DNA of 64,000 nt from a virus. The translations under genes were made by a program, and so were the position numbers. The stretch covers positions 41,811 to 105,810 of the IMG/VR virus record IMGVR_UViG_3300025133_005699. The stretch is one strand, 5' to 3'. The notes beneath the pieces are model-generated. The model was not told the DNA's origin. It saw nothing but the letters and a program-made list of their open reading frames with translations, and did not search any database. Of this stretch, positions 28,813 to 37,641 are shown piece after piece. How positions within the stretch are numbered: the first letter of the stretch is position 1; the number at the start of each line of letters is the position of its first letter.

Positions 28813-29970
28813 TTATACCATCCTGTTGATTATAGAACAAATTCTCTTAATGTCTTTATGTCTAAGGTCTTGGTGATTGGGAATATACATTCCGTATTTT
28901 TCCACAATGTTCGCATTGACCATCGGCTCTTCCCCATAGAGGTTGACCCATGCTGGCTGAAGACCCATGCTACCAGCTACAAGAGGGCGACACTCAATTT
29001 TTTTATTGTTTAACTCCCTGTAAACTTCTTGCTTGTTTTCCAAGATAAGAGGAAAACCCATGTTAGATATAACCTCTTGAGTTGTCTTCGGCTTTGGAAA
29101 CCAGATTTTTTGATTTAAGTTATTACAATAAGCGTAATAGTTTTCCTCGCGTGTTTTTGATATGTGATTTATTTTAGGTATCTGATTAAGACCTATGAAG
29201 GCCTGTAGATCGGTTGCCCTCAGGTTGAATCCTGCATAGTAGAATTTATACAGCGAATCAAAATCGTCCACCCCATATTTCTGTCTGTATTTTTCTTTAG
29301 AATCTTGACTTAAGTCTCTATCCCAGCCGTGACTTCTAATCATCTTTACAACGTCCGCAAAATCGCTATTATCGGTACAAACCATTCCCCCTTCAATAGT
29401 TGAAATGTGGTGGCCAAAGTAAAACGAAAACGAGCTAGCAAAGCCAAACGTGCCAAGCATCTTGCCGGACGTTCTAGATCCTAAGCTCTCGCAGGTATCC
29501 TCAATTACCAGTATATCGTTCTGGTCGCATATTTTGATAATCTCTTCTATAGAGGAGTCAAGACCCAATACATGTACGAGCATAACCGCTGCGGGCTGTT
29601 CTTTAATTATAATCTCTTTTAGATGATTAACATCTAGCCCCAAGTTTTTCATATTGCAGTCACAGAGGATCGGCTCTAAACCAAACTGTATAGCAGGAAA
29701 GATAGTTGTTGACCAAGAAACCTGTGGGACTACTATCTTGGAGTTTCTAAGAAGTCCCATCTGCTTGAGGGCGGACACTATTAAAAGATTTGCCGAAGAG
29801 CCAGAATTACAATATACGGAGTGTTCACATCCTAGATATTCGGAGAACTTTTCCTCGAACTCTAGCGTCTTAGCTCCTTTTGTTAATTGAGGCATTTTTC
29901 TTAGCCAGCCGATAAGAGAGTTTATATCCCTTTCGTCTATAATGTCTGAACATAGTTTAATTGGTTTCAT
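28813..29970 (-). CDS. ColD-like PLP-dependent GDP-sugar 3-dehydratase (DegT family)
   Basis: DegT/DnrJ/EryC1 fold protein of 385 aa. At the position of the usual PLP-binding Lys it has His: SFYFGHHISTIEGGM around residues 182-196 (His187, His188). This replacement marks the 3-dehydratase branch (ColD, E1) rather than aminotransferases. The region KYGVDDFDSLYKFYYAGFN and LRATDLQAFIGL matches what I recall of ColD. No extra Cys cluster for the iron-sulfur type (E1) is seen, so ColD-like activity on GDP-4-keto-6-deoxymannose is favoured. It needs a co-substrate such as glutamate. It overlaps the GT10 gene by 4 nt, supporting a GDP-deoxysugar pathway. Confidence 0.75.
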   Translation of the reverse strand: MKPIKLCSDIIDERDINSLIGWLRKMPQLTKGAKTLEFEEKFSEYLGCEHSVYCNSGSSANLLIVSALKQMGLLRNSKIVVPQVSWSTTIFPAIQFGLEPILCDCNMKNLGLDVNHLKEIIIKEQPAAVMLVHVLGLDSSIEEIIKICDQNDILVIEDTCESLGSRTSGKMLGTFGFASSFSFYFGHHISTIEGGMVCTDNSDFADVVKMIRSHGWDRDLSQDSKEKYRQKYGVDDFDSLYKFYYAGFNLRATDLQAFIGLNQIPKINHISKTREENYYAYCNNLNQKIWFPKPKTTQEVISNMGFPLILENKQEVYRELNNKKIECRPLVAGSMGLQPAWVNLYGEEPMVNANIVEKYGMYIPNHQDLRHKDIKRICSIINRMV

Positions 29971-30893
29971 AGCTCTAGCACCGTTTTGAATTTCTCCAAT
30001 AGGAACTCTGGGTTAGCACAGTCGGGAATTTTGTTGTCTGGAAAACATGGCTGACTCTGAATCTCTTGGAACAGGTCAGGTTTATTATATATACCAAGAA
30101 CGGCCTCGTTTAGTTCATCTATATTGTTAAATCTTCTAGCATGAATGAAGGCGTCCTCATTAAATTCTTCACCCACATCTGGACAGCCCCAATATATTGG
30201 TATTACCCCTTTAGATAGTGGATGTATTAGTTTTTCAGTTATCCACCCGTCAGCCTCACCATTATCAAAACATAGGTTAAACTTAAAGTCATTAATATAC
30301 TCTAGCTTGTCTTTTTCATCTCCTCCTATAGAGGGCATATTTGTAAAGGCTCGACCTCTACTTTCTACCAAAAGGCCGTTCTCTACGCCGAACCCTATGA
30401 ACTCAGGGTACACTTCGGCTCTCAGCGCCATATCGTTATTTGTTAATACACAGCAGAACTTTTTCTTTTCCGTGTAGTCGGGAGGATTTAGCAACAACTC
30501 TGGTGAAACAAGAAAGGCTTGGTTCCTTCCTTGAACATATTGGTTTCCAAACCAGTCTACATACATAGCCCATAGTGGTATTCGCACGTTTCTATTATCG
30601 TCAAACTTGCAGGACGAAAAAGAGAAATCGCAGCTACTGTAGTCTGGGTCTCCCGTTCTATCAATTGACTCTACGAGCCAGTGGATAATCTTAGCTCGCC
30701 CCTTCATTCCATCCGTTAGGCTTGCTGCCGACGGAGACTGATGATCTGGCGGAGAGCTCTGGCAAACGATAATGTCTGGATTGTTTTCATCAACAATAAC
30801 ATTATATTCTAATGACAGAGTGTTGGTGATTATGTTGTCATGCTTAAAGAAGCCGCCCCACATGTTTTTAAAATCTATTTTTATCTGCTTCAT
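29967..30893 (-). CDS. GT10 fucosyltransferase-like enzyme
   Basis: Protein of 308 aa with the alpha-1,3-fucosyltransferase signature: FKFNLCFDNGEADGWITEKL followed by PLSKGVIPIYWGCPDVGEEF. These residues bind the GDP-sugar donor in the H. pylori-type enzymes. The N-terminal acceptor domain holds DIIVCQSSPPDHQSPS and VRIPLWAMYVDWFG. It lies between a ColD-like dehydratase and further glycosyltransferases and about 4 kb from a GDP-fucose-synthase-like gene, so the donor is GDP-L-fucose or GDP-L-colitose. No membrane anchor is present. Overlaps of 4 nt on both sides imply coupled translation. Confidence 0.82.
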   Translation of the reverse strand: MKQIKIDFKNMWGGFFKHDNIITNTLSLEYNVIVDENNPDIIVCQSSPPDHQSPSAASLTDGMKGRAKIIHWLVESIDRTGDPDYSSCDFSFSSCKFDDNRNVRIPLWAMYVDWFGNQYVQGRNQAFLVSPELLLNPPDYTEKKKFCCVLTNNDMALRAEVYPEFIGFGVENGLLVESRGRAFTNMPSIGGDEKDKLEYINDFKFNLCFDNGEADGWITEKLIHPLSKGVIPIYWGCPDVGEEFNEDAFIHARRFNNIDELNEAVLGIYNKPDLFQEIQSQPCFPDNKIPDCANPEFLLEKFKTVLEL

Positions 30894-31714
30894 TTTTCAA
30901 TCCTTTTAAACATATATTCCGCAAGCCTTTCTGGAGAACAAAAGTGTTCGTACCACAGCTTGGCGGCATTAGAATGGTATTCCAACACCTCTTCTTCTCT
31001 TCCTAAGATGAAGTCTACTGTTCTAGTCAGCTCTGCCCATCCAGCGTCCATTGGGAACGCCGGAGCTGCGTTATACATTGGGGTTTGTGGCATCCCCACA
31101 TTTATTACTATACACCCCGCGCACATAGCTTCAAAAAATCTAAAGCTTTCTTTGCTACCCGAGCCAATGGGTACCAACGCTATCTTGGTATCATTCATCA
31201 CATCGCAGTAGCTGTCTATAGCATCTCCGTTATTCCAGCCCTCATACCACAGGACATGACTATTGTAATTTGGTCGCTCGCCCTGTAATCTGTCTACAGC
31301 CTGTCTAAAGTTCACCCTAGTATAGGGATCAAACTGGCCCATCCAAGACCAGTCTTTTGTCCTTTTCGTTATTGGGATGTCTTGGTTGACAAACCCTTCG
31401 AGGCAACCTAAGGGCAATGGGCTAACTCTATTTATGTTCTTTACCGATGTCTGGTCTGTAGGTGTTCCCATAGGTGCGTACTGCTTGAATATGTGCACAT
31501 ACGAGTCATCCTGTGTTTGGTCAGGAACATTGTGTGCCTCATCTGATGTAGATATTAATATTTTTGGATACTTTGTTTCTTTCGGCATCTCATGATTCCA
31601 TACCTGCAAGATAAAAGAATAATCATTTTTCAGCTTCTTGGATAGTATCTCGACAGCCTCTTGATACACATAGCTGTCCGGATTTTGTTCAATAAGGTTA
31701 ATTATTTCAGACAT
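30890..31714 (-). CDS. Exostosin-like glycosyltransferase
   Basis: Protein of 274 aa with the late signature KIALVPIGSGSKESFRFFEA followed by MCAGCIVINVGMPQT, which is the donor-binding region of exostosin/GT47-like and some GT4-like enzymes. The N-terminal domain contains KILISTSDEAHNV and NRVSPLPLGCLEGFVN. It overlaps the neighbours by 8 and 4 nt. Substrate unknown. It differs clearly in sequence from the other exostosin-like gene at 27380, so the two are not recent duplicates. Confidence 0.65.
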   Translation of the reverse strand: MSEIINLIEQNPDSYVYQEAVEILSKKLKNDYSFILQVWNHEMPKETKYPKILISTSDEAHNVPDQTQDDSYVHIFKQYAPMGTPTDQTSVKNINRVSPLPLGCLEGFVNQDIPITKRTKDWSWMGQFDPYTRVNFRQAVDRLQGERPNYNSHVLWYEGWNNGDAIDSYCDVMNDTKIALVPIGSGSKESFRFFEAMCAGCIVINVGMPQTPMYNAAPAFPMDAGWAELTRTVDFILGREEEVLEYHSNAAKLWYEHFCSPERLAEYMFKRIEK

Positions 31715-32570
31715 CTATAAAACCCTCCAAGTTTTTACTATGTACATGTAGATTAAAAATTGGGTGTTTCATTCCATCTGACCCAATGGCATATGGCTTA
31801 TCTGTAAACTCTGCCCCTATTTTATTATTTCTAAGTAGCGCGCCTATCATATGTTTAGGGTCTGTAAACCCAGATTCATGCCCGTTATTTGTACCTCCTA
31901 AGTATTGGCCATAGGAGCCGGGATCAAACACGAAGTCCTTTTCTCCAATTTCAGGTACCGTCTTGAAGGCTTCAAACATCTCACACTTGTGAGCCACATG
32001 CAGGAGCGACATTTCGCTTACGTGATCAAATCCAAACTTGTTTATCAGTACCTGCTCCCCAAGAGCCAGCACCTCGTTTAAAAACTTGCATAGATAAACA
32101 ATGAGTACAGGCATTGGAACGTGGACAAAAGCAAACGTAACTTGATCGACTGACATTGGTGTAAGGCTTATCCTGTTAGACTGTGGAACGCCCTCAAGGT
32201 CGTGATATAAAAGAACATCATTTTCAAAGTGAAAGACATCGTACAGTCTATTCTTGTCTATATACTCACTGAGATAGTATATTCTTTCACAGGTTCTATG
32301 CCAGAACAGCTCAGGGCTAGGGTGGGTCGTGTTAGGCGTTCCGTGTCTTTTAAACCAGCACAGGTTGTTAAATTCTTTAAGGGTGGTGCCATCCTTTAGT
32401 GAGTCCTGAGGAACCCAGTTTACATCAATATCTTTAAAAAATGGCTGGTCATCTTTACATATAAAATCTATAGTAACGTCAGGATTTGTCTTGCGAGCTT
32501 GCGCTAGTGAAATTTGTGTATATGCCGGTAACTCTCCGCCATCTGAAATAAATGTATTAACTATTCTCAT
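31707..32570 (-). CDS. GT-A-type glycosyltransferase-like protein (287 aa)
   Basis: The ATG at 32570 (residues MRIVNTFISDGG) was chosen because it overlaps the methyltransferase stop by 14 nt; the longer frame has no better start. The protein has a GT-A pattern: QISLAQARKTNPDVTIDFIC, then YDVFHFENDVLLYHDLEGV, where END is likely the DxD-like metal/nucleotide motif. Later residues DPGSYGQYLGGTNNGHESGF look like an acceptor loop. I do not recognise the exact family. It sits in the middle of the glycan operon. Confidence 0.55.
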   Translation of the reverse strand: MRIVNTFISDGGELPAYTQISLAQARKTNPDVTIDFICKDDQPFFKDIDVNWVPQDSLKDGTTLKEFNNLCWFKRHGTPNTTHPSPELFWHRTCERIYYLSEYIDKNRLYDVFHFENDVLLYHDLEGVPQSNRISLTPMSVDQVTFAFVHVPMPVLIVYLCKFLNEVLALGEQVLINKFGFDHVSEMSLLHVAHKCEMFEAFKTVPEIGEKDFVFDPGSYGQYLGGTNNGHESGFTDPKHMIGALLRNNKIGAEFTDKPYAIGSDGMKHPIFNLHVHSKNLEGFIDV

Positions 32571-33342
32571 TCTGAAATATACCCCTCTCTTTATCCCCTG
32601 AGTGTTCAAGCTTCCCGCCAATAGCCTCCACATACCAGCTGTGTTTTAATATCCATCGCATATCGTTCTCTTTTTCTGTTTTGTCGGTAGCTTTCAAATG
32701 CTGTATAGCTTTAGAAAATATTTTATACTCATTATTAGCATATTTAAACTGTAGACTGTTCTTTTCGATCTCTTCGTTGGCTATAAAAATCGCATCTACT
32801 CCCGACGCCGCCACTAAAGTGTACCCCATCCAGTTCAATAGATCTTTTGCTGCCGTTATGCTGCAACCATAGCGGCTGTCGCCAGACCAGACCCAATCTT
32901 TTCGGTGGATTTGTATTATAGTGCGAGGAGGAGGGATTTCCGGATTAAACTCTATGGATACCACTCTAGGTTTAAATTTTTCCAAATCCACGCTTCCAGC
33001 TACCCAGAAATCCTCTCCATCAATATCTATGGATAAAAAATCAAATACTCTCGGAACCTTGTACTTTTCTAGCAGCTCATTTATGTTTTCTGCGGAAACA
33101 AACTCATTTTTTAGATCATAAATAGCCTCTGGGTTTTCTGTGCCGTCCATTAGTAAGCCGTCAAACCCTAGAGTTTTTCTTAGGTAGATAGAGTTACCCC
33201 GTCCTGTATCTGTGCCATTTGATCCAAACTCAACAAAATACTTGTTGGTAACACCTATTAGTTCAAAAATTTTCTCCAAAATACCATCTTGGTAAAATTG
33301 TGAAAAAACACGCTTCTCAAAATTAAATAAATTTATTTCCAT
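32557..33342 (-). CDS. FkbM-type SAM-dependent methyltransferase
   Basis: Protein of 261 aa with the FkbM-family N-terminus FSQFYQDGILEKIFELIG, then the SAM-binding strand KYFVEFGSNGTDTG and acidic loop LLMDGTENPEAIYD. FDFLSIDIDGEDFWV forms motif IV. These enzymes O-methylate sugars or other hydroxyls. Placement among glycosyltransferases suggests it caps or decorates the glycan. It begins one base after the stop of the upstream glycosyltransferase-like gene and overlaps the downstream gene by 14 nt. No signal peptide. Confidence 0.75.
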   Translation of the reverse strand: MEINLFNFEKRVFSQFYQDGILEKIFELIGVTNKYFVEFGSNGTDTGRGNSIYLRKTLGFDGLLMDGTENPEAIYDLKNEFVSAENINELLEKYKVPRVFDFLSIDIDGEDFWVAGSVDLEKFKPRVVSIEFNPEIPPPRTIIQIHRKDWVWSGDSRYGCSITAAKDLLNWMGYTLVAASGVDAIFIANEEIEKNSLQFKYANNEYKIFSKAIQHLKATDKTEKENDMRWILKHSWYVEAIGGKLEHSGDKERGIFQNENS

Positions 33343-33343
33343 G

Positions 33344-34066
33344 CTATGTCCAACTATGAATTGTAAAAAGGTCTACGTCTTCAGTTCTATTTTCGTCAAC
33401 TATTTGTTTTATCTCTTCTCCAGACCAAGGTTCGTTACTGTACCTTCCGTACATTTTGGTTTTAGTGAGCTGTGAGCCATAAAGATTCGGGTGGTTTTTT
33501 GTGATATAATTACCATAGGTCTCAAATTCTGACAGGAGGCAGTCATCAGACATAAGTGCATTAATAGCAAGAACCAAATGATCTTTGTTTGGTATCATTT
33601 CTGCGCATATATTTTTATCAAAAACCATGAAGTCGTTAATAAATGTATGGTCAACCTGCCTGCTTAACCCAAAATAAAGCTCCATAAATTTAAAGTATGG
33701 CTCATGGTGTTGATCTCTATCGCTAACAAAAAAGTTTGGTTTGCCGTCTTTAAATATATCAATAGGCCTGTTGAATATGAGGTCAGAATCTACACATAGA
33801 TAAAGGTCGTTTTCCGTAAAGTCTTGAAATAGTTTGACAAGCTGTTGGTATATCCAGTTAGACCGCCTGTATTTTATAGTGGCTTTATTTATTTGGACTG
33901 CATCTTCGTCCTTGATGCCCGTAGCAATACTTCCCCCCAGACCATCTGGAGTTATTACATATATGTTTTCTGGTGATGGGTTAAGATGCTCTAAGCATGA
34001 ATTCAAACAGAACTGTAGCTTTACATAATCTTTAGGGTGTGATGGTATTATAAGATCGTATTTCAT
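33344..34066 (-). CDS. DUF6492-like glycosyltransferase (240 aa)
   Basis: GT-A fold candidate. It opens YDLIIPSHPKDYVKLQFCLN and has LYLCVDSDLIFNRPIDIF, where DSD is the metal-binding DxD motif, and later CLLSEFETYGNYITKNHP, a pattern of the DUF6492 group near bacterial glycan genes. Cytosolic by sequence. The ATG overlaps the preceding stop by 4 nt. Donor and acceptor unknown. Confidence 0.6.
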   Translation of the reverse strand: MKYDLIIPSHPKDYVKLQFCLNSCLEHLNPSPENIYVITPDGLGGSIATGIKDEDAVQINKATIKYRRSNWIYQQLVKLFQDFTENDLYLCVDSDLIFNRPIDIFKDGKPNFFVSDRDQHHEPYFKFMELYFGLSRQVDHTFINDFMVFDKNICAEMIPNKDHLVLAINALMSDDCLLSEFETYGNYITKNHPNLYGSQLTKTKMYGRYSNEPWSGEEIKQIVDENRTEDVDLFTIHSWT

Positions 34067-34947
34067 TCTAGCCCCTTCATTATATCTATTTCTGTGTGCG
34101 GACAGTCAATATCTCCGAAGTTTATCTTGTCAAGATTTAACCTTCTTCCTTTTTGGAATTGCTCATTGAGCTCATAGGGTACTAATGGATAGACAGACCC
34201 GCTAAGGTTCTCTATGTGGGAACTCTGCACCCTGTTGTTAGGCGAGTTCACAACACAGCTATATGTTGGTGCCGCCATGAACGCTGGAACCTCAAAGTGA
34301 AACCGTTGCAGTTTAGACTCAAATTCGTTGGGGGTGTCCCGCCATCTTGCGCTGTTATGTTCGTGGTATTCGCTTTGATGTAGAAGCTCATTACAGATTG
34401 GCGCGATGGCTTCTTTTTTAAATATATGACCGTCTACAGATAGCGCATAAGACCAGTACCCGCAGGGTGTAACCGTCATTCTATTCCATGCTATAAATCG
34501 GTGGCCGTCTTTCGCCCTTTCTACTACTTCAAAAGCTTCTTTAGGTAGGGCATCTACACCTGTTACTCCATCAAGTTCTCGCTGTGTAGTATTGACCCCC
34601 ATTCTAAGAGAGAGGCAACAAATATCTTCGCCAAACAATAAATTCATCTCATCGTAAGTAAAAGATATTTTTTTGTAAAAAATATTATCGTCTGTAAAAA
34701 AGACTATATAGTTATCTTCGCTTTCCGATACTAGGAGGCTGATATCTTGGAAAATAGAATTGCCCTGCTTATGAAACACAACGTCAGGATATTCGTTTTG
34801 AAGAGTTTTATAAGAACCGGCACACCCTGTAGTTTCCTTGTATAAAACCAAAATGTTGTTTTGGGCAAAGAAATTTTTACATATACTTTTAAGCGCAAGG
34901 TCTAATTGAAGTGGACGATCTTTACTAAATACTATCGAGGTAAGCAT
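34063..34947 (-). CDS. GT2-like glycosyltransferase (294 aa)
   Basis: I chose the ATG at 34947, preceded by GAGGAG and a 4-nt spacer; the frame could begin one codon earlier at TTG. It opens LTSIVFSKDRPLQLDLALKS, typical of GT2/GT-A folds, and carries YIVFFTDDNIFYKK, where TDDN is a DxD-like motif. The C-terminal half contains FHFEVPAFMAAPTYSCVVN and unusual His/Asn loops. It overlaps the reductase gene by 23 nt. Function in detail unknown; one of about a dozen transferases in the locus. Confidence 0.55.
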   Translation of the reverse strand: MLTSIVFSKDRPLQLDLALKSICKNFFAQNNILVLYKETTGCAGSYKTLQNEYPDVVFHKQGNSIFQDISLLVSESEDNYIVFFTDDNIFYKKISFTYDEMNLLFGEDICCLSLRMGVNTTQRELDGVTGVDALPKEAFEVVERAKDGHRFIAWNRMTVTPCGYWSYALSVDGHIFKKEAIAPICNELLHQSEYHEHNSARWRDTPNEFESKLQRFHFEVPAFMAAPTYSCVVNSPNNRVQSSHIENLSGSVYPLVPYELNEQFQKGRRLNLDKINFGDIDCPHTEIDIMKGLE

Positions 34948-35911
34948 CAAACTCCTCTACATTGGCGTTAAACCATTCTATAGTTTTCTCTAGCCCCTCA
35001 TATAGGCCCACGGTGGGTTTGTATCCAAGCCATTCTTTTGCGCGACTAATATCTAAGCACCTTCTAGGCTGACCATCAGGGTATTCAGAGTTAAATCTTA
35101 TTTTACCGTCATAACCCATAATTTCAGCAATAGAAAGGGCTAGATGTTTTATCATCACCTCTCCCCCTGTCCCAATGTTAATAGGTTCTGCGGATACGTC
35201 TTTCTCTAAAGATAGCCTAATAGCTTCTGCACAGTCATCTATATAGAGAAACTCTCGGCTTGCCTTGCCCGTTCCCCAAATCTCCACAGCGTCTTCTTTT
35301 TTGTAAAAGCTTTTATTGTCTTTAACGTCACGCATTGCCTTATGAAACTTAAGTATTAGGGCGGGTATAACGTGACTACTAGCAGGATTAAAGTTATCTT
35401 CCGGCCCGTACATGTTTACCGGAATCAGATTAACACCATTGAAATCATACTGCTCTTTGTATGACATTATTAACTGCATCAGGCTTTTCTTTGCCACGCC
35501 ATAAGGCGCGTTTGTTTCTTCTGGGTATCCGCTCCATATATCTTCCTCTTTAAATGGGACGGGAGTAAACTTTGGGTATGAACATACCGTTCCAACCATG
35601 ATAAACTTCTTAACAGAGCGTAGCTTTCTGCACGCTTCAATTAGGTTGGCCCCCATGATGAGGTTATTGTACATATATAGTCCCGGATTTGCTTTATTGG
35701 CTCCAATTCCCCCAACGGTAGCTGCTAGATGAACAACAGCAACGGGCTCAGCATACCTTAATAAGTCATCGACCTCTGATGTTATTGTTAAATCATAGCT
35801 ACTACCTACAGCAATAACGTTTTTATATCCGTTTTCTCTAAGGTTTCGATACACGGCTTTACCTAAAAACCCAGTACCTCCAGTAACTAAAACTGATTTT
35901 TTCTTAAACAT
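34925..35911 (-). CDS. GDP-L-fucose/GDP-L-colitose synthase-like epimerase-reductase
   Basis: Short-chain dehydrogenase of 328 aa. Residues 11-17 (GGTGFLG) bind NADP. The catalytic set is Ser111 in GTVCSYP and Y137-x3-K141 (YGVAK). The stretch VGGIGANKANPGLYMYNNL and the DNFNPASSHVIPALI region are diagnostic of GDP-fucose synthase (Fcl/WcaG), a GDP-4-keto-6-deoxymannose 3,5-epimerase/4-reductase. Because a ColD-like gene lies in the same operon and ColC is homologous to Fcl, GDP-colitose synthase is an equal possibility. The GDP-mannose 4,6-dehydratase needed upstream is not in the window and may come from the host. GGAG lies 7 nt before the ATG. Confidence 0.8.
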   Translation of the reverse strand: MFKKKSVLVTGGTGFLGKAVYRNLRENGYKNVIAVGSSYDLTITSEVDDLLRYAEPVAVVHLAATVGGIGANKANPGLYMYNNLIMGANLIEACRKLRSVKKFIMVGTVCSYPKFTPVPFKEEDIWSGYPEETNAPYGVAKKSLMQLIMSYKEQYDFNGVNLIPVNMYGPEDNFNPASSHVIPALILKFHKAMRDVKDNKSFYKKEDAVEIWGTGKASREFLYIDDCAEAIRLSLEKDVSAEPINIGTGGEVMIKHLALSIAEIMGYDGKIRFNSEYPDGQPRRCLDISRAKEWLGYKPTVGLYEGLEKTIEWFNANVEEFDAYLDSI

Positions 35912-36950
35912 CTATATGCTCCTTTGCTTGATTCCAACCTTTTATAATGTCTTGGGCTTCTTGCTCGCAGCCAAAATAGCTTAATATTTGAGCAATTCGA
36001 TGAAAGTTCGTATGGTTATCCAAGATGAATTGCCTTCCTGTGGTTGCAATTTCTTTTCTCTCGTCATCATGAGATAGATAATAATCAATCTTCTCTTTAA
36101 AGTCGTCTGGCGAATCAGCAAAAACAACCCCGTTACCGTTGAAGATTTTACTTATCCCCTCTATATTATCAGAGATACAGAACCCTCCGGCACATAATAT
36201 CTTGAAGCACCTCTCATTAATATCAAACCCAAACTCGTGAGCGTGGGGCTCGCTTAGGTTTGGGCAAATTTTTGCAGAGACAAATAAGTCTTTGGCCTTT
36301 TCGTCTGCTAAATATCCGCAATATTGGTTGGCATTGGGCCAAGGTTGATTTCCAAATATTTTGACGTTATATTTATCAATGGGGTGTAGCAGGGGGGTAA
36401 GATACCTATCTATAATGATACCTTTATATGGCCAGTAACCACCAAGAAAGCCTATATCGCAAGAAAGACCTTCGTCAAACGTTGGAGTAACATACTCATG
36501 TACATTTGCACACATTATGAGTGATTTAGCATCAACACCTATCGATTTGAACTTTGAGTGTGTTTGGTCTACAGCGCACTGGTCGTAATGGATATGTACA
36601 AAGTCTGGCTTGCCCGTCTCATCTTTAAGTTTCTTTAGTATATCTTTTTCTTTCTCTGAGGAATACAGGACATTAAATCTAGGGTCTGCCTCAAAGTCTC
36701 CCCAATCTCCGGCTCTTAGCCCGACTTTTAAGTGAGGTCTTTCGTATATACATTTAATTAGTGGTGAGTCTAAGTTATAAGACTGCCCTAAGAAGATATC
36801 TGGCTCGAAAGTATCAAACGCATCAAAAGCTGAAACTTCTTTGCAATGCCAAAAAGAGGCCTCAATGCCACACTCATTGAAAGCCCTTAACCAAGACTGT
36901 CTCTGGAAGTAGTGGGCGTGGAGTCCGTCACTAGCAATTAAAATTTTCAT
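35904..36950 (-). CDS. CgeB/GT-B-like glycosyltransferase (348 aa)
   Basis: GT-B fold protein. It opens KILIASDGLHAHYFQRQSW. The second domain has CDIGFLGGYWPYKG, ERCFKILCAGGFCISDNIEG and VVFADSPDDFKEKIDYYL, typical of the CgeB/DUF3880-linked glycosyltransferase domain (Glyco_trans_1_2). The EFGFDINERCFK segment is the donor phosphate-binding region. It overlaps neighbours by 8 and 20 nt. Cytosolic. Donor unknown. Confidence 0.7.
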   Translation of the reverse strand: MKILIASDGLHAHYFQRQSWLRAFNECGIEASFWHCKEVSAFDAFDTFEPDIFLGQSYNLDSPLIKCIYERPHLKVGLRAGDWGDFEADPRFNVLYSSEKEKDILKKLKDETGKPDFVHIHYDQCAVDQTHSKFKSIGVDAKSLIMCANVHEYVTPTFDEGLSCDIGFLGGYWPYKGIIIDRYLTPLLHPIDKYNVKIFGNQPWPNANQYCGYLADEKAKDLFVSAKICPNLSEPHAHEFGFDINERCFKILCAGGFCISDNIEGISKIFNGNGVVFADSPDDFKEKIDYYLSHDDERKEIATTGRQFILDNHTNFHRIAQILSYFGCEQEAQDIIKGWNQAKEHIDV

Positions 36951-37641
36951 TCTTTATATCCTTCATACAGTCTATTTCAACGATAGACATACTGTCTGGT
37001 TCGTAAACTTTTATAGTTCCACCTCTACTTATTATAGAGTTAATAACCTCAAAAGCCAACAGTGTTTTTGTTTCGTTGGCTGCTTTTGAGCAAATTTGCC
37101 GCAGTATAGCAAACTCTTTTCCTGTCAAGAAAGCGATCTGGCACCACTTGGTGTCTAGCCCGTAAGATAATATGCTCGCTTTGTTATTAACAACGGTAAC
37201 TCCAACCTCTTTCTCTCTCATCTTATTCTTATTGTCTACGACAATGAATGACTTAGAAAAGTCTGCTGAGTTGATGGTTTTAATATCAAAATATAAATCC
37301 CCATGAAAGAACAAAACACTATTACTGGTTATATTGTTTACTATTAGCCTTAGAGTTTCAAAAGGCCCAGTCGTATCATGTAATTGGTTTTCTACAAACC
37401 TGACTTCGCCGGGGAATTTTTTAAGTATTCTATTTGCTTCTACCCCTATACCAACCACAATCTCGGGCTCGTGAAAAATCGAATTCACTGTGTCTAGCTG
37501 GTGTTGCAATAAAAACTTTGGCCCAACCTTAAGTAAGGCTCTAGGCTCATGGGACTTTATCCTGCTACCTGTTCCGGCAGATAAAATGCCGACGCTGGTA
37601 TCAAGAGGTTCCTTCTTTATTTTTTGTGTAAATCTACTCAT
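36931..37641 (-). CDS. Sugar-phosphate nucleotidyltransferase-like protein
   Basis: NTP-transferase fold of 236 aa. It opens SVGILSAGTGSRIKSHEPRA followed by LLKVGPKFLLQHQLD; the usual signature is GxGTRL...PK, and here an Arg stands where the first conserved Lys normally lies. FHGDLYFDIK provides the metal-binding Asp. It is shorter than ManC-type GDP-mannose pyrophosphorylases, so it may make a different NDP-sugar or act as a pyrophosphorylase for a small precursor. It overlaps its neighbours by 8 and 20 nt. A true guanylyltransferase role feeding the GDP-deoxysugar genes is possible but unproven. Confidence 0.65.
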   Translation of the reverse strand: MSRFTQKIKKEPLDTSVGILSAGTGSRIKSHEPRALLKVGPKFLLQHQLDTVNSIFHEPEIVVGIGVEANRILKKFPGEVRFVENQLHDTTGPFETLRLIVNNITSNSVLFFHGDLYFDIKTINSADFSKSFIVVDNKNKMREKEVGVTVVNNKASILSYGLDTKWCQIAFLTGKEFAILRQICSKAANETKTLLAFEVINSIISRGGTIKVYEPDSMSIVEIDCMKDIKNENFNC

